64,000 bases of DNA, from the NCBI GenBank assembly GCA_031277615.1, contig JAITMC010000002.1, positions 248,001-312,000 of the forward strand. The letters are read 5' to 3'. The position numbers and the translations under genes were made by a program. Positions 41,491-50,837 of the stretch are shown here, piece after piece; position 1 is the stretch's first letter, and every line of letters begins with the position of its first letter. The notes below the pieces were generated by a model, which did not search any database, was not told the origin of the DNA, and saw only the letters and a list, made by a program, of their open reading frames with translations. This DNA is from Chryseobacterium sp. Its GTDB lineage: Bacteria > Bacteroidota > Bacteroidia > Flavobacteriales > Weeksellaceae.

Positions 41491-42374
41491 TAGAAGGTAA
41501 TTTTATACGTTCCGGTTGACGAAGTGCTGGCTTTTTCAGCTTTCACATACTTTTTCACCCAGGCTACAGAAGTTGAGGCAACACACGGATCTGAAATTCC
41601 TCCTGCTCTCCTCGCCGACACTACATTTCCGGCTTTATCAACCGTATAAGCTACGGTAATGGAACCGCTTGCCGTACAGCTGTGTGATGGCTGTGCCCCG
41701 CCCCGGCCCATTGTTCCCGGAATATAGCCGGTCAGTTTCCGGTCTATTCCTACTTTGCTGTCTCCGTTTCCGTCACCGCCTAAAGGATCTCCTGCATTTC
41801 CGATTCCCGTTCCGGTTCCCTGGCTTCCTGCTTTTGTTCCTCTTCCTCTGATCAGGTTTCCGATCGCCGCGTTTCCTTTTCCGTCTCCGTTTCCGGTTTT
41901 GGAATTCGCTGTCGTTGCACCGGATTTTTTAGTGGTTTTTGAAGAACTTGAACTTGCAGAGGCCTTGTTATCGGCTTTTTTGGATTCTTCTTTTTTAGGA
42001 ACGGTCGCTTTTGAATTATTTCCGGTGATGATTTTCTCTTTTACCTCTGTTTTTTTCGGTTCTGGGGCAGGTTCCGGCTTTACCACCGTTTTTGTTTCAG
42101 GAACAGGCGTTTCTGCCGGTTCAGGAGTTATTTCCTCCGTTGCAGCAGCCAGACTTCCCGGCTGGTCGGCAGGTTCTTCCACTCCATTGCCGTTTCGGTT
42201 GTCTCCGAAATTCACAAGCATCGTAGTTACCACTTCCGGCTCCTGTTCAAGTTCCGGTTTCAGTTTATATAAAAAAACAAAAAGAAGAACTGCAGCCCAG
42301 ATCAGGACAGAAAGCAATGCGCTTTTTATCCGGTCCCGGTTTTCCTCGTTTTTGTTTACAGTATAACTTCTCAT
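41490..42374 (-). CDS. tonB: TonB-like energy transducer
   Basis: 294 residues. An N-terminal anchor (ALLSVLIWAAVLLFVFLY, about residues 19-36) is followed by a long Pro/Glu/Lys-rich periplasmic spacer (about 60-170), a Gly-rich part and a C-terminal domain (about 235-294) with SGSITVAYTVDKAGNVVSA and a disulfide-like Cys pair. It would carry proton-motive energy from ExbB/ExbD to outer-membrane receptors. The C-terminal domain is compact, so a TonB/TolA-like label is safest. It is third in the exbB-exbD-tonB operon, 34 bases after exbD. Confidence 0.85.
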   Translation of the reverse strand: MRSYTVNKNEENRDRIKSALLSVLIWAAVLLFVFLYKLKPELEQEPEVVTTMLVNFGDNRNGNGVEEPADQPGSLAAATEEITPEPAETPVPETKTVVKPEPAPEPKKTEVKEKIITGNNSKATVPKKEESKKADNKASASSSSSKTTKKSGATTANSKTGNGDGKGNAAIGNLIRGRGTKAGSQGTGTGIGNAGDPLGGDGNGDSKVGIDRKLTGYIPGTMGRGGAQPSHSCTASGSITVAYTVDKAGNVVSARRAGGISDPCVASTSVAWVKKYVKAEKASTSSTGTYKITF

Positions 42375-42408
42375 TTTAAAAAATAAATCTCACCGTTGTA
42401 CGGCTTTA

Positions 42409-42807
42409 TTATTTATCCTTAACCGTTGCAATCGCAACATTAAACTTATGTTTTTCCGCAATTTCCATGGCAAAAACAAAATCCTTGTGCAGCGTATTTT
42501 CATCTGCTCTGATGGTAAAGGATTTATTGGTCTGGCCAGTTAATTTATTAACGACAATCTGCTCCAGCTGGTCTTTTGCTACCGGATTATCATCTACATA
42601 ATAAGTTCCGTCCGGCTTGATGCTTACCGTTAAAGGATTCGGAATATTATCTTCAACCGCCCCTGTTTTCGGTAGCTTCACATCAATCGCGCTTTGGTTC
42701 GCGGCGGAAGAAGTCACCATAAAGAATATCAGCATCAAGAGGATAACGTCTGTCATCGCTGCTAAACTGAATTCCGGATTCGCTTTATTTCTTCTCTGAA
42801 TTTTCAT
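42409..42807 (-). CDS. exbD: ExbD/TolR biopolymer transport protein
   Basis: 132 residues. One N-terminal span with the essential Asp20 (LAAMTDVILLMLIFFMV), then a periplasmic domain. It partners ExbB in the proton channel that powers TonB. It lies 9 bases downstream of exbB. Confidence 0.93.
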   Translation of the reverse strand: MKIQRRNKANPEFSLAAMTDVILLMLIFFMVTSSAANQSAIDVKLPKTGAVEDNIPNPLTVSIKPDGTYYVDDNPVAKDQLEQIVVNKLTGQTNKSFTIRADENTLHKDFVFAMEIAEKHKFNVAIATVKDK

Positions 42808-42816
42808 AAAACAGAT

Positions 42817-43521
42817 TTATAAAGGTTTGTTGATAAGATCTAAGAATTCTCCTGACATATCCTGAGCTTTCAGCACAAATTTATCAATTCTTGTTAAAAG
42901 GATATTGTAGAAAAAGTTCGCCGGAATCGCTACTGCCAAACCTACTGCTGTCTGTCCCAATGCGGTATAAATACCCTCGGAAAGCGTTTTGGGTGAAAAA
43001 GATCCGGTTGCATGAGACAGGTTGAAGAAAGCAATAATCATCCCGATTACCGTTCCCAGAAGCCCCAACATCGGTGCAATACTCGGAACAACTGCCAGAA
43101 GGTTCAGGTTTTTCTCCATATTGGCGACTTCTATCTGTGCCTGAGATTCCATAGCACTTACAATATCCGAAACGGGACGTCCCAATCTTGAAATTCCTTT
43201 TTCAAGAATCCTTCCTTCAGGGGAGTTTTGTCTTTTACAATAATCTGCTGCCGACTCTATTTTCCCTTCTTTGATGAAATCTTCAATATTATTCATAAAA
43301 TCGGAATCTGTTTTTGAAGTCAGCCTTTTGATAAAGAAAAAACGTTCAAAAAACAGGTACAGAGAAAATACACCCAAAGCCAGAACGGTTACCATCACTA
43401 TTTTAGCGAATGCCCCTCCGTGGAACATGATCTTCCAAAATGAAAATTCTAAATCGTCTGTTGCTACTGCAGGAGCAGTAATCTGTGCAAATAAAATCTG
43501 AGTAAGTTCCGTTAACAGCAT
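42817..43521 (-). CDS. exbB: ExbB/TolQ/MotA proton channel protein
   Basis: 234 residues, three membrane spans. The spans with LALGVFSLYLFFERFFFI, MLGLLGTVIGMIIAFFNLS and AVGLAVAIPANFFYNIL are the family pattern, the last two lining the proton path. First gene of exbB-exbD-tonB. A -7 box at 43552-43559 on this strand supports the promoter. Confidence 0.94.
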   Translation of the reverse strand: MLLTELTQILFAQITAPAVATDDLEFSFWKIMFHGGAFAKIVMVTVLALGVFSLYLFFERFFFIKRLTSKTDSDFMNNIEDFIKEGKIESAADYCKRQNSPEGRILEKGISRLGRPVSDIVSAMESQAQIEVANMEKNLNLLAVVPSIAPMLGLLGTVIGMIIAFFNLSHATGSFSPKTLSEGIYTALGQTAVGLAVAIPANFFYNILLTRIDKFVLKAQDMSGEFLDLINKPL

Positions 43522-43551
43522 TAATGTGAATTTTTATAAAATTTTTAACGA

Positions 43552-43559
43552 CAAATGTA
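43552..43559 (-). promoter_or_regulatory. -7 box (TACATTTG) of the exbB operon
   Basis: CAAATGTA on the plus strand reads TACATTTG on the minus strand, 31 bases upstream of the exbB ATG. The -33 element is not clear. Confidence 0.4.
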
Positions 43560-43694
43560 GTGGAATATTATGAAATGCGCTCTTAAAATTGCTTAAAAAC
43601 AACTTAAATTTTGTTATAATATATAAACAGCAAATTTCTTTCCAAAATCACTTTTGAAAAGAAATCTGATATACAATAAGGATGACAGAAGCGG

Positions 43695-44156
43695 TTAATC
43701 TTCGTCTACTTCAATGTCGTCCTGTTTAAATTCGCATTTTAATCTGAATGGAATCGGCTGGTCCGAACCGGTATAGAAATCGTCAATGGTTCCTTTCCAG
43801 ATTACCTGAAGCTCCCCTTCCTCGTTTTTTTCAAATTGAAGCTCATTATCATAAATAAAAGCTTCTTCATCATCGAAAAGATCAACTTCGGTGTAGGTGT
43901 CTTCATCAGAATCATTGATGCTGATGGTCTTTCCTTCTATTTCTGCCGATTCGATCGGGAAATCAAAAATTTCAAGTGAAAGCTGTGGAAAGTTGTACTG
44001 TAATGAATCATCTTCTACATGATCCAATCCGTCATCCGTAATCACTTCAACCTCAAGAAAATGCTGTTGGTTGCTGTATACCGCTTTACAATAAGTATTT
44101 CTGATATTGTATTTTAGGGTCTCGTCCGGATGGTAAATTTTTAAAATCCCTTTCAT
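43695..44156 (-). CDS. Acidic cytoplasmic protein of unknown function
   Basis: 153 residues, very acidic (many Asp/Glu, including a C-terminal DDIEVDED). Alternating strand-like segments (FLEVEVITDDG, LSLEIFDFPIE, LQVIWKGTIDDF) suggest an all-beta fold. No signal peptide. I recognise no family. It has its own -7 box (plus-strand CAAAGATA at 44206-44213) and stands alone. Confidence 0.65.
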   Translation of the reverse strand: MKGILKIYHPDETLKYNIRNTYCKAVYSNQQHFLEVEVITDDGLDHVEDDSLQYNFPQLSLEIFDFPIESAEIEGKTISINDSDEDTYTEVDLFDDEEAFIYDNELQFEKNEEGELQVIWKGTIDDFYTGSDQPIPFRLKCEFKQDDIEVDED

Positions 44157-44307
44157 TTTTTCTTAAAAAAAGAACTGTAATAATATGATTGTTAAACGTT
44201 TTGGACAAAGATAAAAAATTGATTCTAAGTTGAAAATATTTTGAAAAAATTTTAAAAATTATTTTTCTAAATCATCTGCCCATTATCCTGTATATCTCAA
44301 TAATACT

Positions 44308-44315
44308 TACTTTTG
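44308..44315 (+). promoter_or_regulatory. -7 box (TACTTTTG) of the DUF885 gene
   Basis: TAnnTTTG match 19 bases upstream of the ATG at 44335. A degenerate CCTG lies near the -33 position. Confidence 0.45.
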
Positions 44316-44334
44316 TCTCCTAAAGATTTTGAAA

Positions 44335-46131
44335 ATGAAAAACATTTTATCAAAAAGCATTTTAGGGCTGGGATTTATGATAGGCCTTGCTGCATGCAAG
44401 AAGTCCGATTCTCCCCTTACGAAAGTAACCCCGAACAATCTGGATTCCATTGCCGCCAATTATTATGAGCAGGCTCTTAAATTATATCCTTTAGACGCCA
44501 CTTCTCAGGGAGACTCCCGATATAACGACCAACTTCCGATCAATATCGACAAGGATTTTATTTCCGGAGAGATTGCCTTCTACAATTCGGTGCAGAAACA
44601 ACTTGAGGGCGTGGATTACAAAAGCCTTTCCGATGAAGATAAAGTGGTATATGACGTTCTTGATTATACTTTAAAAGACAAAATAGAAGCTTACGTCTAT
44701 CACCCGGAATATATTCCTTTCACCCAGTTCGGCGGCCTGCCTTTAACCTTTCCTCTTTACGGAAGCGGTGAGGGAAGCCAGCCTTTCAAAACGGAAAAAG
44801 ATTACAGCGACTGGCTGAAAAGAATGGAAAAGTTCCCGGAATGGATGGATACTGCCATGGAGAACTTCCGTGAGGGAATCAGCAATAAAGTTGTTCTTCC
44901 CAAAAAACTGGTTGTCAAAATGATTCCTCAGATGAAGGCGGAAGAAATTATCACCTCTGATATGGATAAAAATATTTTCTACGGCCCGGTCAGAAAGCTT
45001 CCTAAGAATTTTACGAAAGAACAGAAAGACAAATTCAGTGCCCAGTATAGGGAAACGATTACTAAAAAGATTATTCCTGCCTATACTAAAATGGGGGTCT
45101 TCCTGGAAAAGGAATATCTGCCTAAAGCAAGGGATACAGATGGCTACAACAGCCTTCCTAACGGCAGTGATATTTACAGATACTATGCAAAAAGCTGGAC
45201 AACGACAAAGAAAACACCTGAAGAGATCAATAAAATCGGTCAGCAACAGGTAGCCATGCTCCGTGCAGAAATGGAAAAGGTGAAACAGCAGCTTGGCTTT
45301 ACAGGAACACTGGAAGAGTTCATCAATTTTGTAAAAACTGATCCTAAAGCAATGCCTTATAAGACTTCTAAGGAGGTTTTGAATGGGTTTAACAGTATAT
45401 TAACGAAGATCACCCCGAAGCTGAAAACCATGTTCAGTGTAACCCCGAAAACCAAGTTTGAGATCAGGCAAACGGAAAAATTCAGAGAGGCCAGTGCCAG
45501 TGCGGAATATATCCAGGGAACTCCTGACGGAAAAAGACCGGGTATTTTTTATATGCCACTTCCTGATCCTTCAAAATTCAATGTAACTTCAGGAATGGAG
45601 TCTCTTTTCCTCCATGAAGCTATTCCGGGGCATCACTATCAGGTTTCTCTTCAGCAGGAAAACACCAAGCTTCCTAAATTTATGAGATTCGGATGGTTTG
45701 GTGCCTATGGTGAAGGCTGGGCGCATTACTGTGAAACATTGGGACCAGAATTCGGTCTGTACACAGATCCTTATCAGAAAATGGGCTATCTGAGCGATCA
45801 GATGCTGAGAGCGGTAAGACTGGTTGTAGATACGGGAATCCATACCGGAACGATGACCAGAGAAGAGGCCATCAAATATTTCTTAAGCAATATTTCCTAT
45901 GATGAGGCCAGTGCCACTGCTGAAGTGGAAAGGTATATGGCTATGCCGGGACAGGCGCTGGGATATAAAATAGGCTCTTTAAAGATCCGTGAGCTGAGGG
46001 ATAAATACCAGAAGCAGCTGGGAACAAAATTCAGTCTGGCAAGCTTCCATGATGAAGTATTAAGCCAGGGATGCCTTCCGCTTGATGTACTGGACAGAAA
46101 AATGCAGCTTTGGGCCAAGAAGCAGAAATAA
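44335..46131 (+). CDS. DUF885 zinc-peptidase lipoprotein
   Basis: 598 residues from the ATG at 44335. The lipobox LAAC gives lipid-Cys21. The DUF885 family hallmark FLHEAIPGHHYQ has His427-Glu428 and His433-His434, and FGWFGAYGEGWAHYCETLG follows with a likely third ligand. RPGIFYMPLPDPSKFN precedes it. DUF885 proteins are predicted metallopeptidases at the cell surface; the target is unknown. It is transcribed alone with a strong terminator. Confidence 0.9.
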   Translation: MKNILSKSILGLGFMIGLAACKKSDSPLTKVTPNNLDSIAANYYEQALKLYPLDATSQGDSRYNDQLPINIDKDFISGEIAFYNSVQKQLEGVDYKSLSDEDKVVYDVLDYTLKDKIEAYVYHPEYIPFTQFGGLPLTFPLYGSGEGSQPFKTEKDYSDWLKRMEKFPEWMDTAMENFREGISNKVVLPKKLVVKMIPQMKAEEIITSDMDKNIFYGPVRKLPKNFTKEQKDKFSAQYRETITKKIIPAYTKMGVFLEKEYLPKARDTDGYNSLPNGSDIYRYYAKSWTTTKKTPEEINKIGQQQVAMLRAEMEKVKQQLGFTGTLEEFINFVKTDPKAMPYKTSKEVLNGFNSILTKITPKLKTMFSVTPKTKFEIRQTEKFREASASAEYIQGTPDGKRPGIFYMPLPDPSKFNVTSGMESLFLHEAIPGHHYQVSLQQENTKLPKFMRFGWFGAYGEGWAHYCETLGPEFGLYTDPYQKMGYLSDQMLRAVRLVVDTGIHTGTMTREEAIKYFLSNISYDEASATAEVERYMAMPGQALGYKIGSLKIRELRDKYQKQLGTKFSLASFHDEVLSQGCLPLDVLDRKMQLWAKKQK

Positions 46132-46137
46132 AATAAG

Positions 46138-46174
46138 GATGATGGGATTGATCGTGATCCCATCATTTTTTTTC
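46138..46174 (+). terminator. Terminator of the DUF885 gene
   Basis: Ten-base-pair stem (46139-46148 with 46157-46166, ATGATGGGAT) followed by eight T. The left arm begins with GGATGATGGG, resembling the post-stop repeat found elsewhere in the window. Confidence 0.85.
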
Positions 46175-46209
46175 AACAGAAAATTTTAAAACCATAATAC
46201 AATAACAAT

Positions 46210-46656
46210 ATGATTATAGAAAGCCTGAAGTCTCTTTACAACAGAGATCTGAATAAACTAAAAGCGGAAATTGAAGCTTACCGGAATGAAGAAAACCTTT
46301 GGAAAACGGATAAAAACATTTCCAACTCCGCCGGAAATTTATGCCTGCACCTTATCGGAAATCTGAATCATTTTATAGGAGCCCATCTGGGAAATACCGG
46401 CTACATCAGAAACCGGGAACTTGAATTTTCATTAAAAGGTGTTCCCCAAGCTGAGCTTACAGAAAAAGTTGAAGCAACCAAGATCATGATCGATTCCGTA
46501 CTCAGCTCATTCCCCTCTGAAGAACTCGAAAAAGAATATCCTCTTGTTGTTTTTGAAGACAAAATGACTACGGAATACTTCCTGATCCATCTGATTTCCC
46601 ATCTGGATTATCACCTCGGACAGATTAACTACCACAGAAGATTATTGGATTTATAA
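46210..46656 (+). CDS. DinB-like four-helix protein
   Basis: 148 residues, a four-helix bundle of the DinB/DUF1572 group. The metal-binding histidines are spread as usual: LHLIGNLNHFIGAHLG, then LIHLISHLDYHLGQINYHRR. Related enzymes are metal-dependent thiol transferases (bacillithiol/mycothiol type), but no specific role can be set. It is followed 3 bases later by the frameshifted small gene. Confidence 0.85.
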   Translation: MIIESLKSLYNRDLNKLKAEIEAYRNEENLWKTDKNISNSAGNLCLHLIGNLNHFIGAHLGNTGYIRNRELEFSLKGVPQAELTEKVEATKIMIDSVLSSFPSEELEKEYPLVVFEDKMTTEYFLIHLISHLDYHLGQINYHRRLLDL

Positions 46657-46659
46657 GTC

Positions 46660-47011
46660 ATGCACACTCCATTTACTCCTGTCATCAATATTTTCGGCTT
46701 TGAAGAAGTTATTCTGAAAACAGGGCAACGAAGGGAACAATACTCTTGTGGTGAGCGTGATTGACGAAAGCATCAGAGGTACAGATATCTACACAGGATT
46801 CATCCATCTCTGCAGGCACTATAATATTGAGGTCCAAAGCTTTATTCAGGATAATTCCTGTCACGTTACGATTTCGGTAAACGGCAGCGGATCCCTGTCC
46901 ATGATCTATGAGGATGAGTCTCTGGATATCAGTACCGATCTGGCTTCCATATTATACAGGGAACTGGCCATACAGATCAGAAACCGGGATTTTATGCGAA
47001 AAAGTCAGTAA
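46660..47011 (+). pseudogene. Small gene interrupted by a one-base frameshift
   Basis: An ATG at 46660 opens a frame (MHTPFTPVINIFGFEEVILK) that stops at 46762-46764. From about 46718 the +1 frame continues naturally (GNEGNNTLVVSVIDESIRGT) to a stop at 47009-47011. Removing one G from the GGG at 46723-46725 joins the two into one protein of about 116 residues. The downstream part alone could start at GTG 46748 or 46751 (87 residues). Unknown family. It is either a fresh pseudogene, a sequencing error or a case of frameshifting. Confidence 0.6.
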
Positions 47012-47023
47012 GAGAAAACGTTT

Positions 47024-47644
47024 TTATTTTTCAAACATCATTTTTGTAATAAAGTCTTTTTCGCCTTTTCCTCTTGCAGGAGAATATTCCCTGCCGTAGA
47101 AAATGATCTGGAGATGCAGCTTATTCCATACCTCTTCCGGGAACAGCTTCTTTGCATCGCGCTCTGTTTCCACGACATTCTTTCCTGAAGTAAGCTTCCA
47201 TTGGGTCATCAGGCGATGGATATGGGTATCCACCGGAAATGCCGGAAAACCGAATCCCTGACTCATCACAACGGATGCCGTTTTATGCCCTACGCCCGGA
47301 AGCGCCTCTAATTCCTCATAAGTCTGAGGAACAACTCCATCATGCCTTTCCAGCAGAAGTTCGGCCATTCTCTTCAGGTTTTTGGCTTTGGTATTGGACA
47401 GCCCTATTTCTTTGATGAGTTCTTTGATTTCAAATTCCTCCAGTTTGGCCATTCTCTGCGGAGTTCCCGCCACGGCAAAAAGGTCGGGCGTTACCTGATT
47501 TACTTTTTTATCAGTAGTCTGGGCAGAAAGTGCCACAGCAACCATAAGTGTATACGGATCGGTATGATCTAGCGGAATAGGCGTGGTAGGATATAATTTG
47601 TCTAATTCCTGCTGAACAAGTTCGGCTCTTTGCTTTTTTGTCAT
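47024..47644 (-). CDS. nth: Endonuclease III without the Fe-S cluster
   Basis: 206 residues from the ATG at 47644; a TTG at 47665 is less likely. DNA glycosylase/AP lyase for oxidised pyrimidines in base excision repair. The helix-hairpin-helix LEALPGVGHKTASVVM carries catalytic Lys121 and the PVDTHIHRL loop carries Asp139. The protein contains no cysteine at all, so the C-terminal four-cysteine [4Fe-4S] motif of E. coli Nth is absent; it ends in YGREYSPARGKGEKDFI and seven more residues. It is divergent from bcp. Confidence 0.92.
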   Translation of the reverse strand: MTKKQRAELVQQELDKLYPTTPIPLDHTDPYTLMVAVALSAQTTDKKVNQVTPDLFAVAGTPQRMAKLEEFEIKELIKEIGLSNTKAKNLKRMAELLLERHDGVVPQTYEELEALPGVGHKTASVVMSQGFGFPAFPVDTHIHRLMTQWKLTSGKNVVETERDAKKLFPEEVWNKLHLQIIFYGREYSPARGKGEKDFITKMMFEK

Positions 47645-47677
47645 GTAACCCTTAAATTTGAACAAAAATAAATCATT

Positions 47678-48124
47678 ATGTTGAAAGTTGGAGACAAATT
47701 ACCTGAATTTGAAGGCGTAAATCAGGATGAAAAAACAATAACCTCATCCCAATTAACCGGAAAAAAGCTGATTATCTTCTTTTATCCGCAGGCCAATACT
47801 CCTACATGCACCGTGGAAGCCTGTAACCTGAGCGATAACTATTCAAAGCTGAAAAAAGCAGGATTCCAGCTATTGGGAATAAGCGGTGACACGGTAAAAA
47901 AGCAGAAAAACTTTCACAGCAAGTTTGCTTTTCCATACGATCTTATTGCTGATGAAAACCGTGATATTATTGAAAAATTCGGAGTGTGGCAGGAAAAAAA
48001 GACGTTTGGAAAGACTTATATGGGAATTGTAAGAACTACTTTTATTTTCGATGAAAATGGAATCTGCACAAGGGTTATTGAAAAAGTGACTTCCAAAACG
48101 GCAGCTGAACAAATTTTAGAATAA
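47678..48124 (+). CDS. bcp: Thioredoxin-dependent peroxiredoxin Bcp
   Basis: 148 residues, standard BCP/PrxQ length. The peroxidatic Cys44 and resolving Cys49 are in the motif NTPTCTVEAC. It reduces peroxides in the cytoplasm with thioredoxin. It starts 33 bases from the divergent nth gene, pairing oxidative-damage repair with peroxide removal. Confidence 0.95.
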   Translation: MLKVGDKLPEFEGVNQDEKTITSSQLTGKKLIIFFYPQANTPTCTVEACNLSDNYSKLKKAGFQLLGISGDTVKKQKNFHSKFAFPYDLIADENRDIIEKFGVWQEKKTFGKTYMGIVRTTFIFDENGICTRVIEKVTSKTAAEQILE

Positions 48125-48319
48125 AAACCCATTGGTTTACCAGTAAAAAATTAATAGACACCGCCATAGAATAGTAATTTTTTCAGAATAACATTTACAT
48201 TATTTTCAGCAAAACATCATTTTCTTATTAAAAAATAATTTAAAAATTAAATTTATTTATGTATATTTATTCAACTATACATAATCATTGTATTTTTAAT
48301 AAAAAAAACGATTAAACCT

Positions 48320-50242
48320 ATGAAAAAATTATTATTCTCTAGCCTTATGCTCATAGGGCTTTATGCTCATGCGCAGATTAATGTAACTGCCAGTGCAGGA
48401 ACATCCACAGCAACTTACACCACCCTTAAAGATGCATTTGATGCCATAAATGCGGGAACACATCAGGGAAATGTCAGCTTAAGTATAACAGCTAATACTA
48501 CAGAAACCACAACGGCGGTTCTGAATGCGGTGACCACTTATTCTTCTGTTATCATTAAGCCTACAGCTTCTGTTACCATCAGCGGAGCCGTTAGTTCAAA
48601 CCCTCTTATCCGTATTTTAGGCTCCAATGTTACCATTGATGGTTCTTCCACTACAGGAGGAACAACCAGAGATCTTACCTTCAGCAATACTTCAGCTACA
48701 AGCCCAACAGTATTTAATATAGGATCTGCAACAGCAGCAACTCCGGTTTCCAATGTTGTTCTGAAAAATACAATCCTTTTGAATACAGGGAACACTTCTA
48801 CTAATTTTTTCATTGCAGCCGGGTCGGCAACAACAGCCGGATATTTTAACAATATTACGGTTCAAAATAATGACATCAGAAATGGATACAATGGTATTTT
48901 TATCAGTGCCAATACAGCAAGCGGAAACGGAAATAACTTACAGATTACAGATAACACCATTAATACCAATATTTCCCAAATTGGAATTCAGATAGCTGGA
49001 GTAGACGGCACGTCTACCATCAGCAACAATACGATTGTTGTTATCCGATCAAGTGCAGGTACCTCGGCAACTCCTGCCGCTTCTGTGGGAATTAATATTG
49101 CCACAGGAACCAATAATACTTTAGTATTTGGAAATACCATCAGTGCCAAAAATACATCAGCCTCAACAACCGGGGTAAGCTACGCTTCCGGAATTATCAT
49201 TTCTTCCGGAGCCACTAATGTCTCCACTACTATTCGCAATAACACAATCACTGAAATCAATGGAATTCTCGCTTATGTAAACAGTTCCGGAATATATCTT
49301 GGAGGAGCAACTCCTAATGTCAATATCTATTCCAATAGAATATCCGGACTTAAGAATACAAATTCTGTGGGAAATCCCATGCAGGGGATCCTTCTCGGAT
49401 CTTCATCTACAGCGGCTAATGCTTTGATATACAACAATGTTATTTCAGATGTTCAGGCAACTGGAAACGGGCAGGTTGCCGGGATCTATGCATTTTCAGG
49501 AGCAGGATACAAAGTATATAACAATACTGTTAACCTGAATACGTCTAATTCTGAAACCGGAACCTCAACTGCATTATATGTTTTAGGAGGTGCCACCAAT
49601 ATATCAGCAGCCAATGCTCTGGATGTAAGAAATAATATCTTTGCCAATAATAAAACCAGCGGTTCCAGGTATGCCATTTATTCTACGGCTGCCAATACTG
49701 TTTTTGGAAACATTGATTACAATGATTATTATACGACCGGAACTGCGCCAGGATTCATCGGTTCCAACAGGACTACTCTTGCCGACATTCAAACCGGCTT
49801 TGGAGGGAATGTTAACTCCCTGAATGTTTCACCTGTTTTTGTAAGTAGTACGGACCTTCATCTGAATCCCAGCGCCAATTCAGGGTTAGATAACAAAGGA
49901 GTTTCTCTTCTTGAAGTAACGACAGACTTTGACGGAGTTGCAAGAGGTGCCTCTCCTGATATGGGGGCCTACGAATTTACCCTCATTCCTTTAGCAGTAT
50001 CAGAATCCAATGCCAATCAGTCTAAAATTTCGGTTTATCCGAATCCATTTGCTGATATCGTGAAAATTTCAGATGTGAAGGGCGTGAAGTCGATCCGGAT
50101 TAACGATATTTCCGGAAGAAGTTTAAAGGATCTGATTCCGGCTACCGAAATCAATTTAAGAGACTTAAATACAGGAATTTACATTATTTCCTTACAATAT
50201 GAAAACGGATCTACAAAATCATTTAAAATAATAAAAAAATAA
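48320..50242 (+). CDS. T9SS-secreted parallel beta-helix protein
   Basis: 640 residues. A signal peptide (MKKLLFSSLMLIGLYAHAQ) leads into a right-handed beta-helix (about 60-470) made of Asn/Thr/Ser-rich turns such as NNITVQNNDIRNGYNGIFIS and NTISAKNTSAST. A linker with ASPDMGAYEF is typical of the family. The C-terminal sorting domain (about 565-640) has SKISVYPNPFADIVKI and GIYIISLQYENG, the type A T9SS signal, so the protein is exported to the surface or medium. Likely a carbohydrate-binding or adhesive protein. It is transcribed alone. Confidence 0.93.
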   Translation: MKKLLFSSLMLIGLYAHAQINVTASAGTSTATYTTLKDAFDAINAGTHQGNVSLSITANTTETTTAVLNAVTTYSSVIIKPTASVTISGAVSSNPLIRILGSNVTIDGSSTTGGTTRDLTFSNTSATSPTVFNIGSATAATPVSNVVLKNTILLNTGNTSTNFFIAAGSATTAGYFNNITVQNNDIRNGYNGIFISANTASGNGNNLQITDNTINTNISQIGIQIAGVDGTSTISNNTIVVIRSSAGTSATPAASVGINIATGTNNTLVFGNTISAKNTSASTTGVSYASGIIISSGATNVSTTIRNNTITEINGILAYVNSSGIYLGGATPNVNIYSNRISGLKNTNSVGNPMQGILLGSSSTAANALIYNNVISDVQATGNGQVAGIYAFSGAGYKVYNNTVNLNTSNSETGTSTALYVLGGATNISAANALDVRNNIFANNKTSGSRYAIYSTAANTVFGNIDYNDYYTTGTAPGFIGSNRTTLADIQTGFGGNVNSLNVSPVFVSSTDLHLNPSANSGLDNKGVSLLEVTTDFDGVARGASPDMGAYEFTLIPLAVSESNANQSKISVYPNPFADIVKISDVKGVKSIRINDISGRSLKDLIPATEINLRDLNTGIYIISLQYENGSTKSFKIIKK

Positions 50243-50254
50243 TGACTAATAATA

Positions 50255-50292
50255 AACCGCGGCTGCCAAAGGCAGCCGCGGTTATTTTATAT
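50255..50292 (+). terminator. Terminator of the beta-helix gene
   Basis: Perfect 13-bp GC-rich stem (50255-50267 with 50271-50283, AACCGCGGCTGCC) with a 3-nt AAA loop, then ATTTTAT. Among the strongest hairpins in the window. Confidence 0.88.
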
Positions 50293-50303
50293 TACAATAA
50301 TTT

Positions 50304-50837
50304 CTATTCTGTTTCGTAATAATTCAGTTCTTCTGTTTCGCCAGGAAGCGTAATATATTTTTTAAATTTCAGGCCCAGTTTTTCGATCAGCTTCTGGGAA
50401 GAAATGTTATCTTTTGAAATAATAGCTGATAATTTTGACAGCCCAAATTCGTCCATACCAATAGATTTTACCTTTTGAGCCCCTTCATAGGCATATCCTT
50501 TTCCTTCAAATTCTTCCAGCAGAGAATATCCGATATCTACAATATCCAGACCTTCCCTTTCAAAGATTCCTACAGCTCCTATTTTTTCGTTCGTGTCTTT
50601 AGTCACCAGGAGATAGTTCCCGAATCCCAGTCTTTCGATCTGCGGAGCAAATCTACTCAGAATATATTTTTCAGCATCTTCTGGGGTATTCACATTCCGG
50701 TTGCCGATATACTGAATAAATTTAGGCCTGTTATAAAGTTCAAAAATAAAATCTCTGTCCTCACCGGACATCGGGCGAAAGATTAATCGCTCGGTTTCAT
50801 AGATATTATCTGCGCTTGGGTGTTTTTTTGGGGTCAT
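50304..50837 (-). CDS. GNAT acetyltransferase, RimJ/RimL type
   Basis: 177 residues. ETERLIFRPMSGEDRDFIFEL is the N-terminal hallmark, and LDIVDIGYSLLEEFEGKGYAYEGAQ holds the acetyl-CoA site. The substrate is unknown. Its start overlaps the end of the upstream exported-protein gene by 32 bases, which suggests translational coupling. Confidence 0.88.
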   Translation of the reverse strand: MTPKKHPSADNIYETERLIFRPMSGEDRDFIFELYNRPKFIQYIGNRNVNTPEDAEKYILSRFAPQIERLGFGNYLLVTKDTNEKIGAVGIFEREGLDIVDIGYSLLEEFEGKGYAYEGAQKVKSIGMDEFGLSKLSAIISKDNISSQKLIEKLGLKFKKYITLPGETEELNYYETE

